Source of the DNA: Clostridiales bacterium
GTDB taxonomy: Bacteria > Bacillota > Clostridia > Oscillospirales > Oscillospiraceae
Length of the DNA stretch: 19,087 nucleotides
Assembly: GCA_004555655.1 (NCBI GenBank)
Contig: SFHJ01000034.1
Coordinates: 1-19,087 of the forward strand
Reading direction: 5' to 3'
The notes under the pieces: model-generated
What the model was told of the DNA's origin: nothing
The model's input: the letters and a program-made list of their open reading frames with translations, nothing else
Database searches by the model: none
Position numbers and translations under genes: made by a program
Shown here: one piece after another, positions 8,005-15,683 of the stretch
Layout: each line of letters starts with the position of its first letter
Position numbering within the stretch: position 1 is the stretch's first letter

Positions 8005-8033
8005 ATTTTAACACATCCGTTTTCATTTGTCCA
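8005..8033 (-). promoter_or_regulatory. Promoter of the wecG-tmk-DJ1-mltG-trhP operon
   Basis: Minus-strand TGGACA (8033-8028) and TAAAAT (8010-8005) are separated by 17 bases, giving a predicted start near 7998 and a short leader of about 27 bases before the ATG at 7971. A TATAAT at 7995-7990 is also present but lacks a good -35 partner. Confidence 0.75.
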
Positions 8034-8135
8034 TCTGCTGTGCGAAAACAAAGCGATTCGTGTTTCACTTTTCCGCGCACCGGCATAAACTGTTATGAAA
8101 GCCTATGCTTTATCATCATGTTGGGAGGTAATCCG

Positions 8136-8981
8136 ATGCAAGATACCAGTCAAGTCAATCCGGCTTGCGATCTGCGGGCAATCCGGGAAGCGGTCTGCGT
8201 GCACACAGATAAAATCACAGACAGCTGTCTGGCCAAGGACTGCATAGAAGATCTGCATGTGTACTTAACCGTGGATTCTCAGCACGCGCTCGACTGTTCC
8301 AATGCCGCGCGCGCGCGATTTGTCGAGCTGCTGCACGTCGCCGTTCAGGTGGAGGCCGTGCCGTTCAGCACCGGCAACTTTACTGTTGACGTCACGTTCT
8401 ATTACCGCATCATCGCCGACGCATCCGTCTCAGCCGGCAGGCCGGTCACCATCACGGGTCTTGGCATTTTCTCCAAGCGTATGGTGCTCTTTGGCGGTGA
8501 GACGAGCGCCAAGGTCTTTTCCAGCCGCATGTGCAAAGCGTGCCTGTGCAAGCAGTCGATCCAGTCAGGTTCGCTGCCGCAGGCCGTGGTCGAGGTGGTC
8601 GACCCCATCATCCTCGGCTCACGCGTGCAGGACGTGTGCGCGTGCAGCTGCTGCTGCACGGCCGACGCGCCGCAGATTCCGGACGCGATTCTGGAGTGCT
8701 TCGACGACGAGCTTGTGCTCAGCGGCGAGTGCAAACGCCTGCTTGTGACCATCGGCCAGTTCTCCATCACCCGCCTCGAGCGTGATACGCAGCTGCTGCT
8801 GCCCACGTTCGACTACTGCATTCCCAACAAGGAATGCCCCAACGCGGGCGGCGCGGCAGCCGAGAACCCCTGCGAGGTCTTCTCGCAGATCGATTTCCCG
8901 ATCGACGCGTTCTTCCCCACCAGAAACGACGCCTGCATCCCGCCGTCACAGAGCTGCACCGGCTGCGCCCGGACCGAATAA
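8136..8981 (+). CDS. Cysteine-rich conserved clostridial protein of unknown function
   Basis: A 281-residue protein with about 21 cysteines, many clustered: C133/C136/C138 (MCKACLCK) and C168/C170/C172-C174 (VCACSCCC). The N-terminal stretch AVCVHTDKITDSCLAKDCIEDLHVYLT and the C-terminal CIPNKEC...PCEVF..IDFPIDAFFP pattern resemble a conserved hypothetical family I recall from spore-forming Clostridia. There is no signal peptide or membrane segment. Cysteine richness and restriction to spore formers would suit a coat or exosporium component held by disulfides or metal, but this is inference. GGGAGG seven bases before ATG at 8136 sets the start. It is a single-gene unit, divergent from wecG and closed by a strong terminator. 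A CATAAACT at 8084-8091 could be a sporulation-type -10 box, but the -35 is weak. Confidence 0.85.
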   Translation: MQDTSQVNPACDLRAIREAVCVHTDKITDSCLAKDCIEDLHVYLTVDSQHALDCSNAARARFVELLHVAVQVEAVPFSTGNFTVDVTFYYRIIADASVSAGRPVTITGLGIFSKRMVLFGGETSAKVFSSRMCKACLCKQSIQSGSLPQAVVEVVDPIILGSRVQDVCACSCCCTADAPQIPDAILECFDDELVLSGECKRLLVTIGQFSITRLERDTQLLLPTFDYCIPNKECPNAGGAAAENPCEVFSQIDFPIDAFFPTRNDACIPPSQSCTGCARTE

Positions 8982-9014
8982 AAAGTGGCCACCCAACGCG
9001 GGTGGCCACTTTTT
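8980..9014. terminator. Bidirectional terminator between convergent genes
   Basis: AAAAAGTGGCCACCC and GGGTGGCCACTTTTT form a perfect 15-bp inverted repeat around an AACGC loop, with A-runs and T-runs at the two flanks. It overlaps the stop codon of the cysteine-rich gene and ends one base before the stop of the opposing glycosyltransferase, so it serves both. Confidence 0.92.
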
Positions 9015-9015
9015 A

Positions 9016-10164
9016 TCAGAAAATTCCCTTTTCCTCCAGCACCGCGCAGATCTCGCCGACGCGCGCATCCCATGAGCTCTTTCGGCCCTCTTCGATGCGC
9101 GCCTGCACGCGCGCTGGCTGCGTGTCGGAAAGCGCCGCGACGCAGCAGGCAATAAAATCCTGCGCAGTACCCGCGATGTGGATAAAAGGCGCGTACTGCA
9201 GCACCTGATCGGGCTGGCATGTGGAGATGATGGGCTTTCCTGTGGCAAGATACTCGTAGAACTTTAATGGGCTAACGTCCTTGCTCAGTTCACTCTCGGC
9301 AAACAGGTTCAGGCACGCGTCAAACTGCGCCAGATACTCCGGCAACTTCTCATTGGGCTTCACGCCGAGAAAATGTACGTTTGCAAGCTGCCGCAGCGCA
9401 GAAAGATCCGCGCCCGGCTTTTCGTTTCCAATCCACACGAAGCTCCACTCGGGGTGCGCCTTTGCCGCTGTCTCCACAAAGCCGTACTCGATGCAAGTCT
9501 GCAGCGCACCGACAAAACCAAAGATCGGATGCGGAATTGCCTGCATATCCTCCGGCACCGGTTGCGGCTGCGAGGCCTGCACGAAGCGCTCAAAATTGGC
9601 CCCGTTGGGGATAAAGCGCGCGTCGGGCTTCGCCTTGCGCAGGCGCGCAGCCAGTGAATCCGCCGTTGCAAACACCGCGTCTGCCTTCCCCGCCAGCTCC
9701 AGCTCCATCGCATCGACAAGCGCCGGGTTCATAAAGCCGCCGTAGGCCGAGTGCCGGTCGACGCAGTCATAGACCAGTGCGCTGTGCGGCACACGATCCA
9801 TCAGATCGGCCGTCACAGGCGAATAGACCCAGAGGACCGGGTCTTCAAACCCGTTTTCCCGCATCTTTTTGCGCACGAAGCGCGCCATGCGCTTCTGATT
9901 GATGCGGTTGATCAGGCGGAACTTGTTGAAAAACGGCAGCACCGGCGGCAGCCGGTAGACCGTGATGTTCTCCTTTACCCGCTCACCGGGCTTTTTGTAC
10001 GCCGTCATGGACGGCCGGGCCGCCTTGTCGCGCAGAGGCGCAAGAAAACTGACCGACGGGTCAAAATAGAGAATCTCCGCGTCCGGGATGCGGCGCATCA
10101 CCTGCTGCTTGCGCGTCGGGATGGGATACCACGGCGAGGTGGCCAAACATACGATCTTCTTCAT
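9016..10164 (-). CDS. Glycosyltransferase, TuaH-like, GT-B fold
   Basis: A 382-residue cytoplasmic glycosyltransferase of GT-B type. The N-terminal domain contains SPVTADLMDRVP and VYDCVDRHSAYGG. The C-terminal nucleotide-sugar domain contains FVGALQTCIEYG, FVWIGNEKPGADLS, VHFLGVKPNEKLPEYL and SPLKFYEYLATGKPIIST, the pattern of TuaH-like proteins (teichuronic acid synthesis in B. subtilis). The sugar donor cannot be read from the sequence. Its ATG overlaps the stop of the GT4-CsaB gene (ATGA), with GGAGG four bases upstream, so both proteins are made in a coupled way and probably act on the same polymer. It is the last gene before a bidirectional terminator. Similar proteins also occur in capsule loci, so the wall-polymer role is inferred from the neighbour. 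Confidence 0.85.
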   Translation of the reverse strand: MKKIVCLATSPWYPIPTRKQQVMRRIPDAEILYFDPSVSFLAPLRDKAARPSMTAYKKPGERVKENITVYRLPPVLPFFNKFRLINRINQKRMARFVRKKMRENGFEDPVLWVYSPVTADLMDRVPHSALVYDCVDRHSAYGGFMNPALVDAMELELAGKADAVFATADSLAARLRKAKPDARFIPNGANFERFVQASQPQPVPEDMQAIPHPIFGFVGALQTCIEYGFVETAAKAHPEWSFVWIGNEKPGADLSALRQLANVHFLGVKPNEKLPEYLAQFDACLNLFAESELSKDVSPLKFYEYLATGKPIISTCQPDQVLQYAPFIHIAGTAQDFIACCVAALSDTQPARVQARIEEGRKSSWDARVGEICAVLEEKGIF

Positions 10165-12371
10165 GCTTCCTCCTCCAATAGGGCTCTTGCCACTGTCTCG
10201 TTCTGCTTCACCAGCTCCTGCAGATGCGTCACGTCATACGCGCAGTTTTCCGTGAGCGCGTCGTCTGCGAGCGCGCAGAGATTCTCACTCGTCACATCGT
10301 CAAAATACACACAGTGCTTCTGCCCGATGTAGCGCATGAAGCCCGTGACCTTGGGGTCATACGACACGGCCACCAGCGGCGCACCGACGCTCGAGGCGAA
10401 GATAAGCGTGTGCAGGCGCATGGATACGACTACGCGCATCTTTTTCATCATGCCGATGATGAGCGTCTCGTCATACGGCGCTTCAATCAGATGGCTTTCG
10501 CACGAGAGCGCAGCAGCGACTTCTTTGCAAGGCGCCACGTCGCGGTTCGGCTCAAGCGCAAAAAAGACAGGTGTGAGGCCGTACTTTTGGTTGACATAAT
10601 TTGCAGTGTCCACAAACGACTGCTTCTTCCGCTCAAAGCCCTTCCACGGCCGCAGGACGAAAAGCGCATAATTTCCGCTCGGGTCGAGGTTATGACTGAG
10701 CAAAAAACCGTCCACCGCGCCAACCGAACCGGGCTGTAACAATAGAGCCGGGTCTGCCGTGACGTAGACCTTGGGCTCTGTCACGCCCATGCTCTTGAGT
10801 TCCTCGGCGGACAGATCCTCGCGCAGCGTGATGGCGTCGACGCAGCGGTTGATAACGCGCGCGGCGTGCTGGCGGTTGGCTGGCACGTTTACCGGCCCGA
10901 TGCCGCAGCCGTACATCAGCACGCGGCAGCCCGCCAGTTTGGCAAGCTGGATGCTGAGCAGGTAGTATTTTAAAGAGCGCGTGCTCGTCTGATCCTGAAT
11001 GAGGCTCCCGCCGCCTGAAAGATACAGCTTCGTCCGACGCATCACAGGCCAGAATGCAACGGGATTGAACACGTGCACCGCGCCCACGTGGTAGCGCAGC
11101 CGCGTCTGTCTGGGGTTGTGTGAAAGCACGCAGATGGGCATATCGGCGTCGATATTGCGCATCTGGCGCAGAATCGCCTCCAGAATTGCGTCGTCGCCGG
11201 CGTTGCCCTTGCCATAGGCGCCGCAGATGAGCACGCCACGCCGCTTCTGCTTCGGACGCGCCTGCTGGCGCAGAATGGTGCGGTAGATCTCTTTCTGGTG
11301 GTTCACCGTCGCATCGACTGACAGCTTTTCCGACGCGCGCGCATGGAGATTCTCCGCCAACTGTCGGCGGAATGCGGTGTTCTCAGCCAGCCGCTTCATA
11401 TGCTCCGTCAGTGTGTCCACGTCGCGCGGCTCAAATAACAGGCCAGTCACGCCGTTTTCAATAATATACGGCACGCCGCCCACACGCGTGGCGATGGTCG
11501 CGCAGTGCATCCGCGCGCCCTCGGGCAGCGCGTAGGGAAACGCCTCGGACAAAGACGAAAGTGTATTGACGTCGATGGCATTGTAAAAGCTGTCCGTGTC
11601 CGATACCCAGCCGGCAAACACGCATGTGCCCGGCGCGCAGACACTGCGCGCAAGCGATTCGAGCAGCTCGCGCTCTTCGCCGTCGCCGGCGATAACGAGC
11701 CGCGTGTTGGGACAGGCCTTATTGGCCGCAGCAAAGCCGCGGATGAGCGTGGAGATATCTTTGACCGGTGAAAGTCTGGCGGCAATGCCGAAGACAACCG
11801 TGTCGTCATCTGCCTGCAGGCCGATGCTCTCAAAATATTCCGCGCGGTTCAGCTTCGTCCTTGTGACAGAGAAATCCACGCCATTATAGATGGAGAACAT
11901 CGTCTGCGGGTCAAAGCCGCGCGAGATGAGCAGCTGCACCATCGAATCGGATACGCCGATGTGGTAGTCAAACAGGCGCAGCGCGACGGTATTGATCGTA
12001 CCGTAGGTGATGCGGTGGAACGGCCTTCCAAGATAGTCGAGCCGGTAGTCGCTGTGCACCGTAGTCACGATGGGGACGTTGATCCTGCGCTTCAAAATTG
12101 CGCCGATCATATTCGCGCGCGAGCCGTGGCAATGCACGATCTCAAAGCCTTCGGTGCAGATCATGTCAGACAGCGTGCGGATGCTGGCCGCCACGCCCTG
12201 CGTCAGCACCAGCGTGTCGATGCCCATCGCGCGCGCATCATCCGCAAACGCGCCGTCCGTAAAGCATACCAGCCGCACCTGTTCCGTTTTTCCAAGCCCC
12301 TGCAATAATGACAGCACATGCGTCTTGGCTCCGCCCACGTCGCCGCCGGAGATCAGATGTATGATTTTCAT
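10161..12371 (-). CDS. csaB: GT4 glycosyltransferase fused to CsaB polysaccharide pyruvyl transferase
   Basis: A 736-residue two-domain protein. Residues 1-368 are a GT4 glycosyltransferase: HLISGGDVGGAKTH at the N-terminus, FGIAARLSPVKDI (194-206) and the E-x7-E motif at E276 and E284 (SEAFPYALPEG). After a basic linker (about 369-377) residues 378-736 are a full CsaB domain. It starts RRGVLICGAYGKGNAGDDAI and includes SGGGSLIQD, GCGIGPV and the SMRLHTLIFA motif near the C-terminus. CsaB moves pyruvate from phosphoenolpyruvate to ManNAc-type residues of secondary wall polysaccharide, creating the ligand for SLH domains. The start is ATG at 12371 with GGAG six bases upstream. Both halves look intact, so this is a real fusion and not a frameshift artefact. 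It probably adds a sugar and its pyruvate ketal in sequence (inference). Confidence 0.92.
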   Translation of the reverse strand: MKIIHLISGGDVGGAKTHVLSLLQGLGKTEQVRLVCFTDGAFADDARAMGIDTLVLTQGVAASIRTLSDMICTEGFEIVHCHGSRANMIGAILKRRINVPIVTTVHSDYRLDYLGRPFHRITYGTINTVALRLFDYHIGVSDSMVQLLISRGFDPQTMFSIYNGVDFSVTRTKLNRAEYFESIGLQADDDTVVFGIAARLSPVKDISTLIRGFAAANKACPNTRLVIAGDGEERELLESLARSVCAPGTCVFAGWVSDTDSFYNAIDVNTLSSLSEAFPYALPEGARMHCATIATRVGGVPYIIENGVTGLLFEPRDVDTLTEHMKRLAENTAFRRQLAENLHARASEKLSVDATVNHQKEIYRTILRQQARPKQKRRGVLICGAYGKGNAGDDAILEAILRQMRNIDADMPICVLSHNPRQTRLRYHVGAVHVFNPVAFWPVMRRTKLYLSGGGSLIQDQTSTRSLKYYLLSIQLAKLAGCRVLMYGCGIGPVNVPANRQHAARVINRCVDAITLREDLSAEELKSMGVTEPKVYVTADPALLLQPGSVGAVDGFLLSHNLDPSGNYALFVLRPWKGFERKKQSFVDTANYVNQKYGLTPVFFALEPNRDVAPCKEVAAALSCESHLIEAPYDETLIIGMMKKMRVVVSMRLHTLIFASSVGAPLVAVSYDPKVTGFMRYIGQKHCVYFDDVTSENLCALADDALTENCAYDVTHLQELVKQNETVARALLEEEA

Positions 12372-12399
12372 AGAAAACTCCAGATCACAGAATTTGCTC

Positions 12400-12428
12400 T
12401 TGTTTCCTGCGGACAAATCCGCTAAAAT
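12400..12428 (+). promoter_or_regulatory. Promoter of the DUF4330-polymerase-DUF3783 operon
   Basis: Plus-strand TTGTTT (12400-12405) and TAAAAT (12423-12428) are spaced by 17 bases. The spacer contains the inverted repeat GCGGACAAATCCGC (12409-12422). The predicted start near 12435 lies inside the leader of the opposite operon, so the two promoters face each other and the transcripts overlap by about 20 bases at their 5' ends. Confidence 0.55.
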
Positions 12429-12461
12429 AGCACTTAGCCATATGTTGGCTGTACCGTATGC

Positions 12462-12490
12462 ATTATAGTACATATTTCGGGTAGAATCAA
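12462..12490 (-). promoter_or_regulatory. Promoter of the GT4-csaB operon
   Basis: Minus-strand TTGATT (12490-12485) and TATAAT (12467-12462) are spaced by 17 bases. The predicted start near 12455 leaves a leader of about 84 bases containing three overlapping small inverted repeats (12409-12450). Confidence 0.8.
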
Positions 12491-12517
12491 ACCCAAATCA
12501 CATTTCAGGAGGCCCTT

Positions 12518-12976
12518 ATGAAAATCATTGACGAAAAAGGCCGGCTGTTCGGTAAGCTGAACCTCATTGACCTTTTGGTTATCGTGCTGGTGCTGGCCGT
12601 GATCTTTGCCCTGGTCTGGAAGCTGGGCGCGGGCAAGGCGGCACAGGCCGCCACCACGCAGAGCTACAGCGTGGACTTCACCGTGGTCGTGGACGACGTG
12701 CATGAGGAGGTCTGCCGGTTTGCCGAGACGCAGGTCGGCCTGCAGCTCACCAACAGCGGCAAGCTTCTTGACGCCACGCTCACCGCCTGTGAGGCCAAGC
12801 CGCAGGACGACGGGAAGTATACGCTGTATCTGTCTGTCAAGGGCACGGCCACCATGTCTGAGATGGTCTACAAGCTGGGTCCGCAGGACGTGCGCGTCGG
12901 CTTTGAGTATATTGTCAAGACCAGTTCGTTTGAGCTGACCGGCGTTGTCTGCGAGCTGGAGGTCGGAAATGGCTGA
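12518..12976 (+). CDS. DUF4330 family membrane-anchored protein
   Basis: A 152-residue protein starting MKIIDEKGRLFGKLNLIDLLV, the typical DUF4330 N-terminus. One membrane segment spans about 16-36 (LIDLLVIVLVLAVIFALVW). The rest, with several predicted beta strands, would lie outside the membrane. The family has no established function. AGGAGG seven bases upstream supports ATG at 12518. The stop overlaps the start of the polymerase-like gene by eight bases, so the two are coupled. Members often neighbour wall-polysaccharide genes, and an accessory role in export, polymerisation or ligation is plausible, but nothing in the sequence proves it. Confidence 0.87.
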   Translation: MKIIDEKGRLFGKLNLIDLLVIVLVLAVIFALVWKLGAGKAAQAATTQSYSVDFTVVVDDVHEEVCRFAETQVGLQLTNSGKLLDATLTACEAKPQDDGKYTLYLSVKGTATMSEMVYKLGPQDVRVGFEYIVKTSSFELTGVVCELEVGNG

Positions 12977-14564
12977 TCTGCTGCGGACAAGCCTTCTCTG
13001 GCGTGTTCTGCTCTCGATCGGCGGCTTCTTCTCCCGGCTTGCGCGCGGCAGCGCCATCTTTGGCGCAATCGGCCGCTGCTGGCGTTCTTCTGCCATTTGC
13101 GCATGGCTCGTGCGAAGGCTTGGCGCGTCGACCGCGCCGACCGACAGCTCGCGAAGCGCCAAAGCGGCCGCACGCACGAACGCATGGCTGGCCGCCCGGC
13201 ATGGCCTGAAGCGCTGGGCACGGGGGAGTCTATTGTATCGCGTCTACGCCGCCGTCTTCTCCTGTGGACGGGAGAGCAAAACGCTCGGCTGGCTGTTTTC
13301 CGGCGGCATGCGCGCGTTTTTGCTTGTGGCCGTGGGGCTGTATGTGCTCATCGACTTCGTCCTGCGCGACGCGCTCTCGATCCCGGTCATCCGTTCCGTG
13401 TGGGATGAAGCGCTGCTCGTTTTCTGCCTCGTCTGGCTTATCTGGGAGCGGCTCGACCGCGAAACGCCGCTCGGTGCGCGCTGCAATCCGCTCGATCTGC
13501 CGGTCGCGCTGTTCATTGTCACGGGTTTCGTGCTGATGAATGTCATATCGCCGTACTATTCCATCCAGATCGCCGGCTTCCGCGCCACAGCACAGTATCT
13601 TCTGTGGTTCTTCCTTGTCACGCGGCTCATCCGCGACGGCTCGGATTTCATGCGGCTGTATCTGACGCTGCTGGTCCTCGCTGTGGGGATCTCGCTGCAC
13701 GGCATCTATCAGTATATTGTTGGCGTTCCCATGCCCGAAAGCTGGGTCGCGCAGGCCGAGACGGCCGTGCGCACGCGCGTATACTCCATCTTCGGCAGCC
13801 CCAACATCATGGGTGACTTCATGGTGCTGTTCGTGCCAATGGCAGTGGGCCTCGCCTATTACACAAAAGATACGCGTGTGAAGGTTCTTTCGTGGCTGTG
13901 CGCCGTCATCATGTGCTTTGCGTGCCTGTTTACCATGTCGCGCGGCGCGTGGGTGGCGATGGCCGTGACAATCGTTCTGTTCATTTTGCTTGTCGACCGC
14001 AGGCTCTTCTGGCTGCTGCTGGCCGGGTGCGCGTGTCTGGTACTGATCCCGTTTGTGCGCACGCGCATCGGCTTCCTCTTTACCGAGGATTTTGTTGCCG
14101 CCAATACCAACGGCGGCCGCGGCAGCCGTTGGGTACTGGCAATGGAGAATCTCTACAATGCCAATCCTCTGCTCGGAATGGGCCTTGGCATGTTCGGCGG
14201 CGCAGTCGCCATGCAAAACCAGGTCATCGACCATCTGCAGTACTTCTATGTCGATAACTACTACCTCAAGATTCTTGTCGAGATGGGCTATGTGGGCCTC
14301 GGCGCGTTCATTGTGATGCTGCTGGGGATGCTGCACACCGGCTGCCGGGCGCTCTACCGCACGGGCGTGCGGTTAAAGAAACGGCTTGACCGGACGTACG
14401 CGCTCGCCGCAGGACTCTTCTCCGGGCTTGTGGGCGTTTTGGTGCACTGCTACTTTGAGAACATCTTTGAAGAGCCGTATATGATGGTCTACTACTGGGT
14501 CATCGCGGCAATGCTGGTCTGGCTGGGCTTTCTGCGAAAGCCCAGCCAGGCGGAAGGAGCGTAA
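12969..14564 (+). CDS. O-antigen ligase/polymerase-like (Wzy_C) membrane protein
   Basis: A 531-residue polytopic membrane protein. About ten membrane segments begin near residue 115. Wzy_C-type landmarks are FTMSRGAWVAM (321-331), GGRGSRWVLAMENLYNANPLLGMGLG in the large extracytoplasmic loop (382-407) and DNYYLKILVEMGYVGLGAF (429-447). Such proteins polymerise lipid-linked repeat units or ligate finished chains to an acceptor outside the membrane. The first 110 residues are an unusual basic, low-complexity extension with recurring short motifs (SLLWR, GSAIF, SSAIC, GSLLY). ATG at 12969 with GGAGG six bases upstream is preferred over an in-frame TTG at 12945. The pairing with DUF4330 and the divergent csaB operon suggests it handles the pyruvylated wall polysaccharide (inference). 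Whether it is polymerase or ligase cannot be told. Confidence 0.9.
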   Translation: MADLLRTSLLWRVLLSIGGFFSRLARGSAIFGAIGRCWRSSAICAWLVRRLGASTAPTDSSRSAKAAARTNAWLAARHGLKRWARGSLLYRVYAAVFSCGRESKTLGWLFSGGMRAFLLVAVGLYVLIDFVLRDALSIPVIRSVWDEALLVFCLVWLIWERLDRETPLGARCNPLDLPVALFIVTGFVLMNVISPYYSIQIAGFRATAQYLLWFFLVTRLIRDGSDFMRLYLTLLVLAVGISLHGIYQYIVGVPMPESWVAQAETAVRTRVYSIFGSPNIMGDFMVLFVPMAVGLAYYTKDTRVKVLSWLCAVIMCFACLFTMSRGAWVAMAVTIVLFILLVDRRLFWLLLAGCACLVLIPFVRTRIGFLFTEDFVAANTNGGRGSRWVLAMENLYNANPLLGMGLGMFGGAVAMQNQVIDHLQYFYVDNYYLKILVEMGYVGLGAFIVMLLGMLHTGCRALYRTGVRLKKRLDRTYALAAGLFSGLVGVLVHCYFENIFEEPYMMVYYWVIAAMLVWLGFLRKPSQAEGA

Positions 14565-14566
14565 CC

Positions 14567-14974
14567 ATGCAGCCTCTCATTTTAAGCTACAACTTCCCCG
14601 CCAAGCATCTGTCGAAGCTGCGCATGCTCGCAATAAAACATGGCGCGCACGTGCGCGTGGTGGAAAAACGGGAGTATCTTGATACCATCGGTTCGCTGTG
14701 CGGCGTGTGCGGCGCATTTGAAACGATGTACGACGGTGAAAACTTCCCGGGGCTCATGCTCGTCATGGCGCACTTTTCCGATGCGCATCTCTCCGCCTTT
14801 CTGCAGGCGCTGCGCGCATCCAAACTACCGCCCGTTCCGCTCAAAGCCGTGCTGACAGAGGAAAACAAGGGCTGGAACTCGCTTGAGCTGCACGAGGCGC
14901 TACTGGCCGAGCACACGGCTATGCAGTCCGGCGCGCCGATCCACGAACAATCCGGGCCGTCCGAAAACAGCTGA
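14567..14974 (+). CDS. DUF3783 domain protein
   Basis: A 135-residue soluble protein. The central part MLVMAHFSDAHLSAFLQAL (62-80) and KAVLTEENKGWNSLELHEAL match the DUF3783 pattern, in which a short alpha-beta domain ends with W(N)xxEL. No catalytic residues are evident. It starts two bases after the polymerase stop with AAGGAG seven bases upstream, so it is the last gene of that operon. The 20 C-terminal residues are polar and probably disordered. Function is unknown; DUF3783 genes turn up beside unrelated housekeeping genes, so the neighbourhood gives little guidance. Confidence 0.82.
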   Translation: MQPLILSYNFPAKHLSKLRMLAIKHGAHVRVVEKREYLDTIGSLCGVCGAFETMYDGENFPGLMLVMAHFSDAHLSAFLQALRASKLPPVPLKAVLTEENKGWNSLELHEALLAEHTAMQSGAPIHEQSGPSENS

Positions 14975-14987
14975 CACGCAGAAAACC

Positions 14988-15016
14988 GCCCCAAAACTCC
15001 TTCGGAGTTTTGGGGC
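14988..15016. terminator. Bidirectional terminator hairpin between convergent operons
   Basis: GCCCCAAAACTCC (14988-15000) and GGAGTTTTGGGGC (15004-15016) form a perfect 13-bp stem with a TTC loop. T-runs outside the stem are short (TCTTT on the plus side, GGTTTTC on the minus side), so termination is probably helped by the strength of the stem. Confidence 0.85.
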
Positions 15017-15023
15017 AGTCTCT

Positions 15024-15683
15024 TTATCGGAACACCGTTCCGTCCTCTTCATATACTTCGATGCGTTCGATCCGCGCAAAGTCAGGCTTCAGCTCCGGCA
15101 TGCTTGTCTCGATCGCCATCACAAGCAGCTGCGGATTGAGCCCCGGGTTCTGCGCCGAAACGAGGCAGCTGAGTTCCAGCTCCTGCGCAGACGCCTTGCG
15201 CAGCTCCATGCGCCGCAGCATCGGTTTTATGTCAACTTCCGCTTCGCCGCGCTTCGTCCGCTTCCATATCTTCAGCTCCGGCCGGCTGAACAGCTCCGCA
15301 ATGGCCTGCTGCGCGCCGTCTGGCACGCCGCGGTCGTATTCCAACGTGACTCTCGCCTCAAGCAGTGAAAGAAACTTGATCTTCCGTTCGCTCTCATACG
15401 CGCGCAACACGCGCACGCCGTCAGGCATCGTGGCGTTCAGGCGCTCCGGGAGTGTCGTTATGTCAACCGTTCCGTCCTCTACCGAGAAGTCCAACAGTTC
15501 GCACCGGCTCTGCACGCCCACAGACAGCGGCAGCGCGATCGACACATATGCCCGCGGGCTGAAACCCTGCGTGTGCCAGACCATCACGCCCGCGCGCTTG
15601 AACGCGCGCTGGAACAGGCGCATCAGATCAAGGTGCGACAGATACACCGCATCGCCCGTTTTCTCAAACAGAAGCCGGTTCAT
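15024..15683 (-). CDS. TIGR03936/DUF2344 radical SAM-associated protein
   Basis: A 219-residue protein of the DUF2344 family, found next to, or fused to, TIGR03960 radical SAM proteins. Landmarks are the N-terminal FEKTGDAVYLSHLDLMRLFQRAFKRAG and GFSPRAYVSIALPLSVGVQS (about 40-59). It has no cysteine cluster of its own. Function is unknown; the close pairing suggests it binds substrate or assists the radical SAM partner. ATG at 15683 has GGAGG eight bases upstream and overlaps the end of the radical SAM gene by 20 bases. It is the last gene before the terminator; in many Clostridia rng, rplU and rpmA would follow, but they do not here. Confidence 0.92.
   Translation of the reverse strand: MNRLLFEKTGDAVYLSHLDLMRLFQRAFKRAGVMVWHTQGFSPRAYVSIALPLSVGVQSRCELLDFSVEDGTVDITTLPERLNATMPDGVRVLRAYESERKIKFLSLLEARVTLEYDRGVPDGAQQAIAELFSRPELKIWKRTKRGEAEVDIKPMLRRMELRKASAQELELSCLVSAQNPGLNPQLLVMAIETSMPELKPDFARIERIEVYEEDGTVFR

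Noticed and set aside
10161..12371. GT4-CsaB fusion as a sequencing frameshift joining two genes
   Set aside because: Both domains are in one frame, with a plausible linker and no overlapping stop/start signals; a lost stop codon cannot be fully excluded but nothing points to it.
12434..13177. A 247-codon minus-strand frame over DUF4330
   Set aside because: Antisense to DUF4330 and running through the csaB promoter region; no motif supports it.
13230..14336. A 368-codon minus-strand frame opposite the polymerase-like gene
   Set aside because: His/Gln/Glu-rich mirror of a membrane protein gene, with no promoter or ribosome site.
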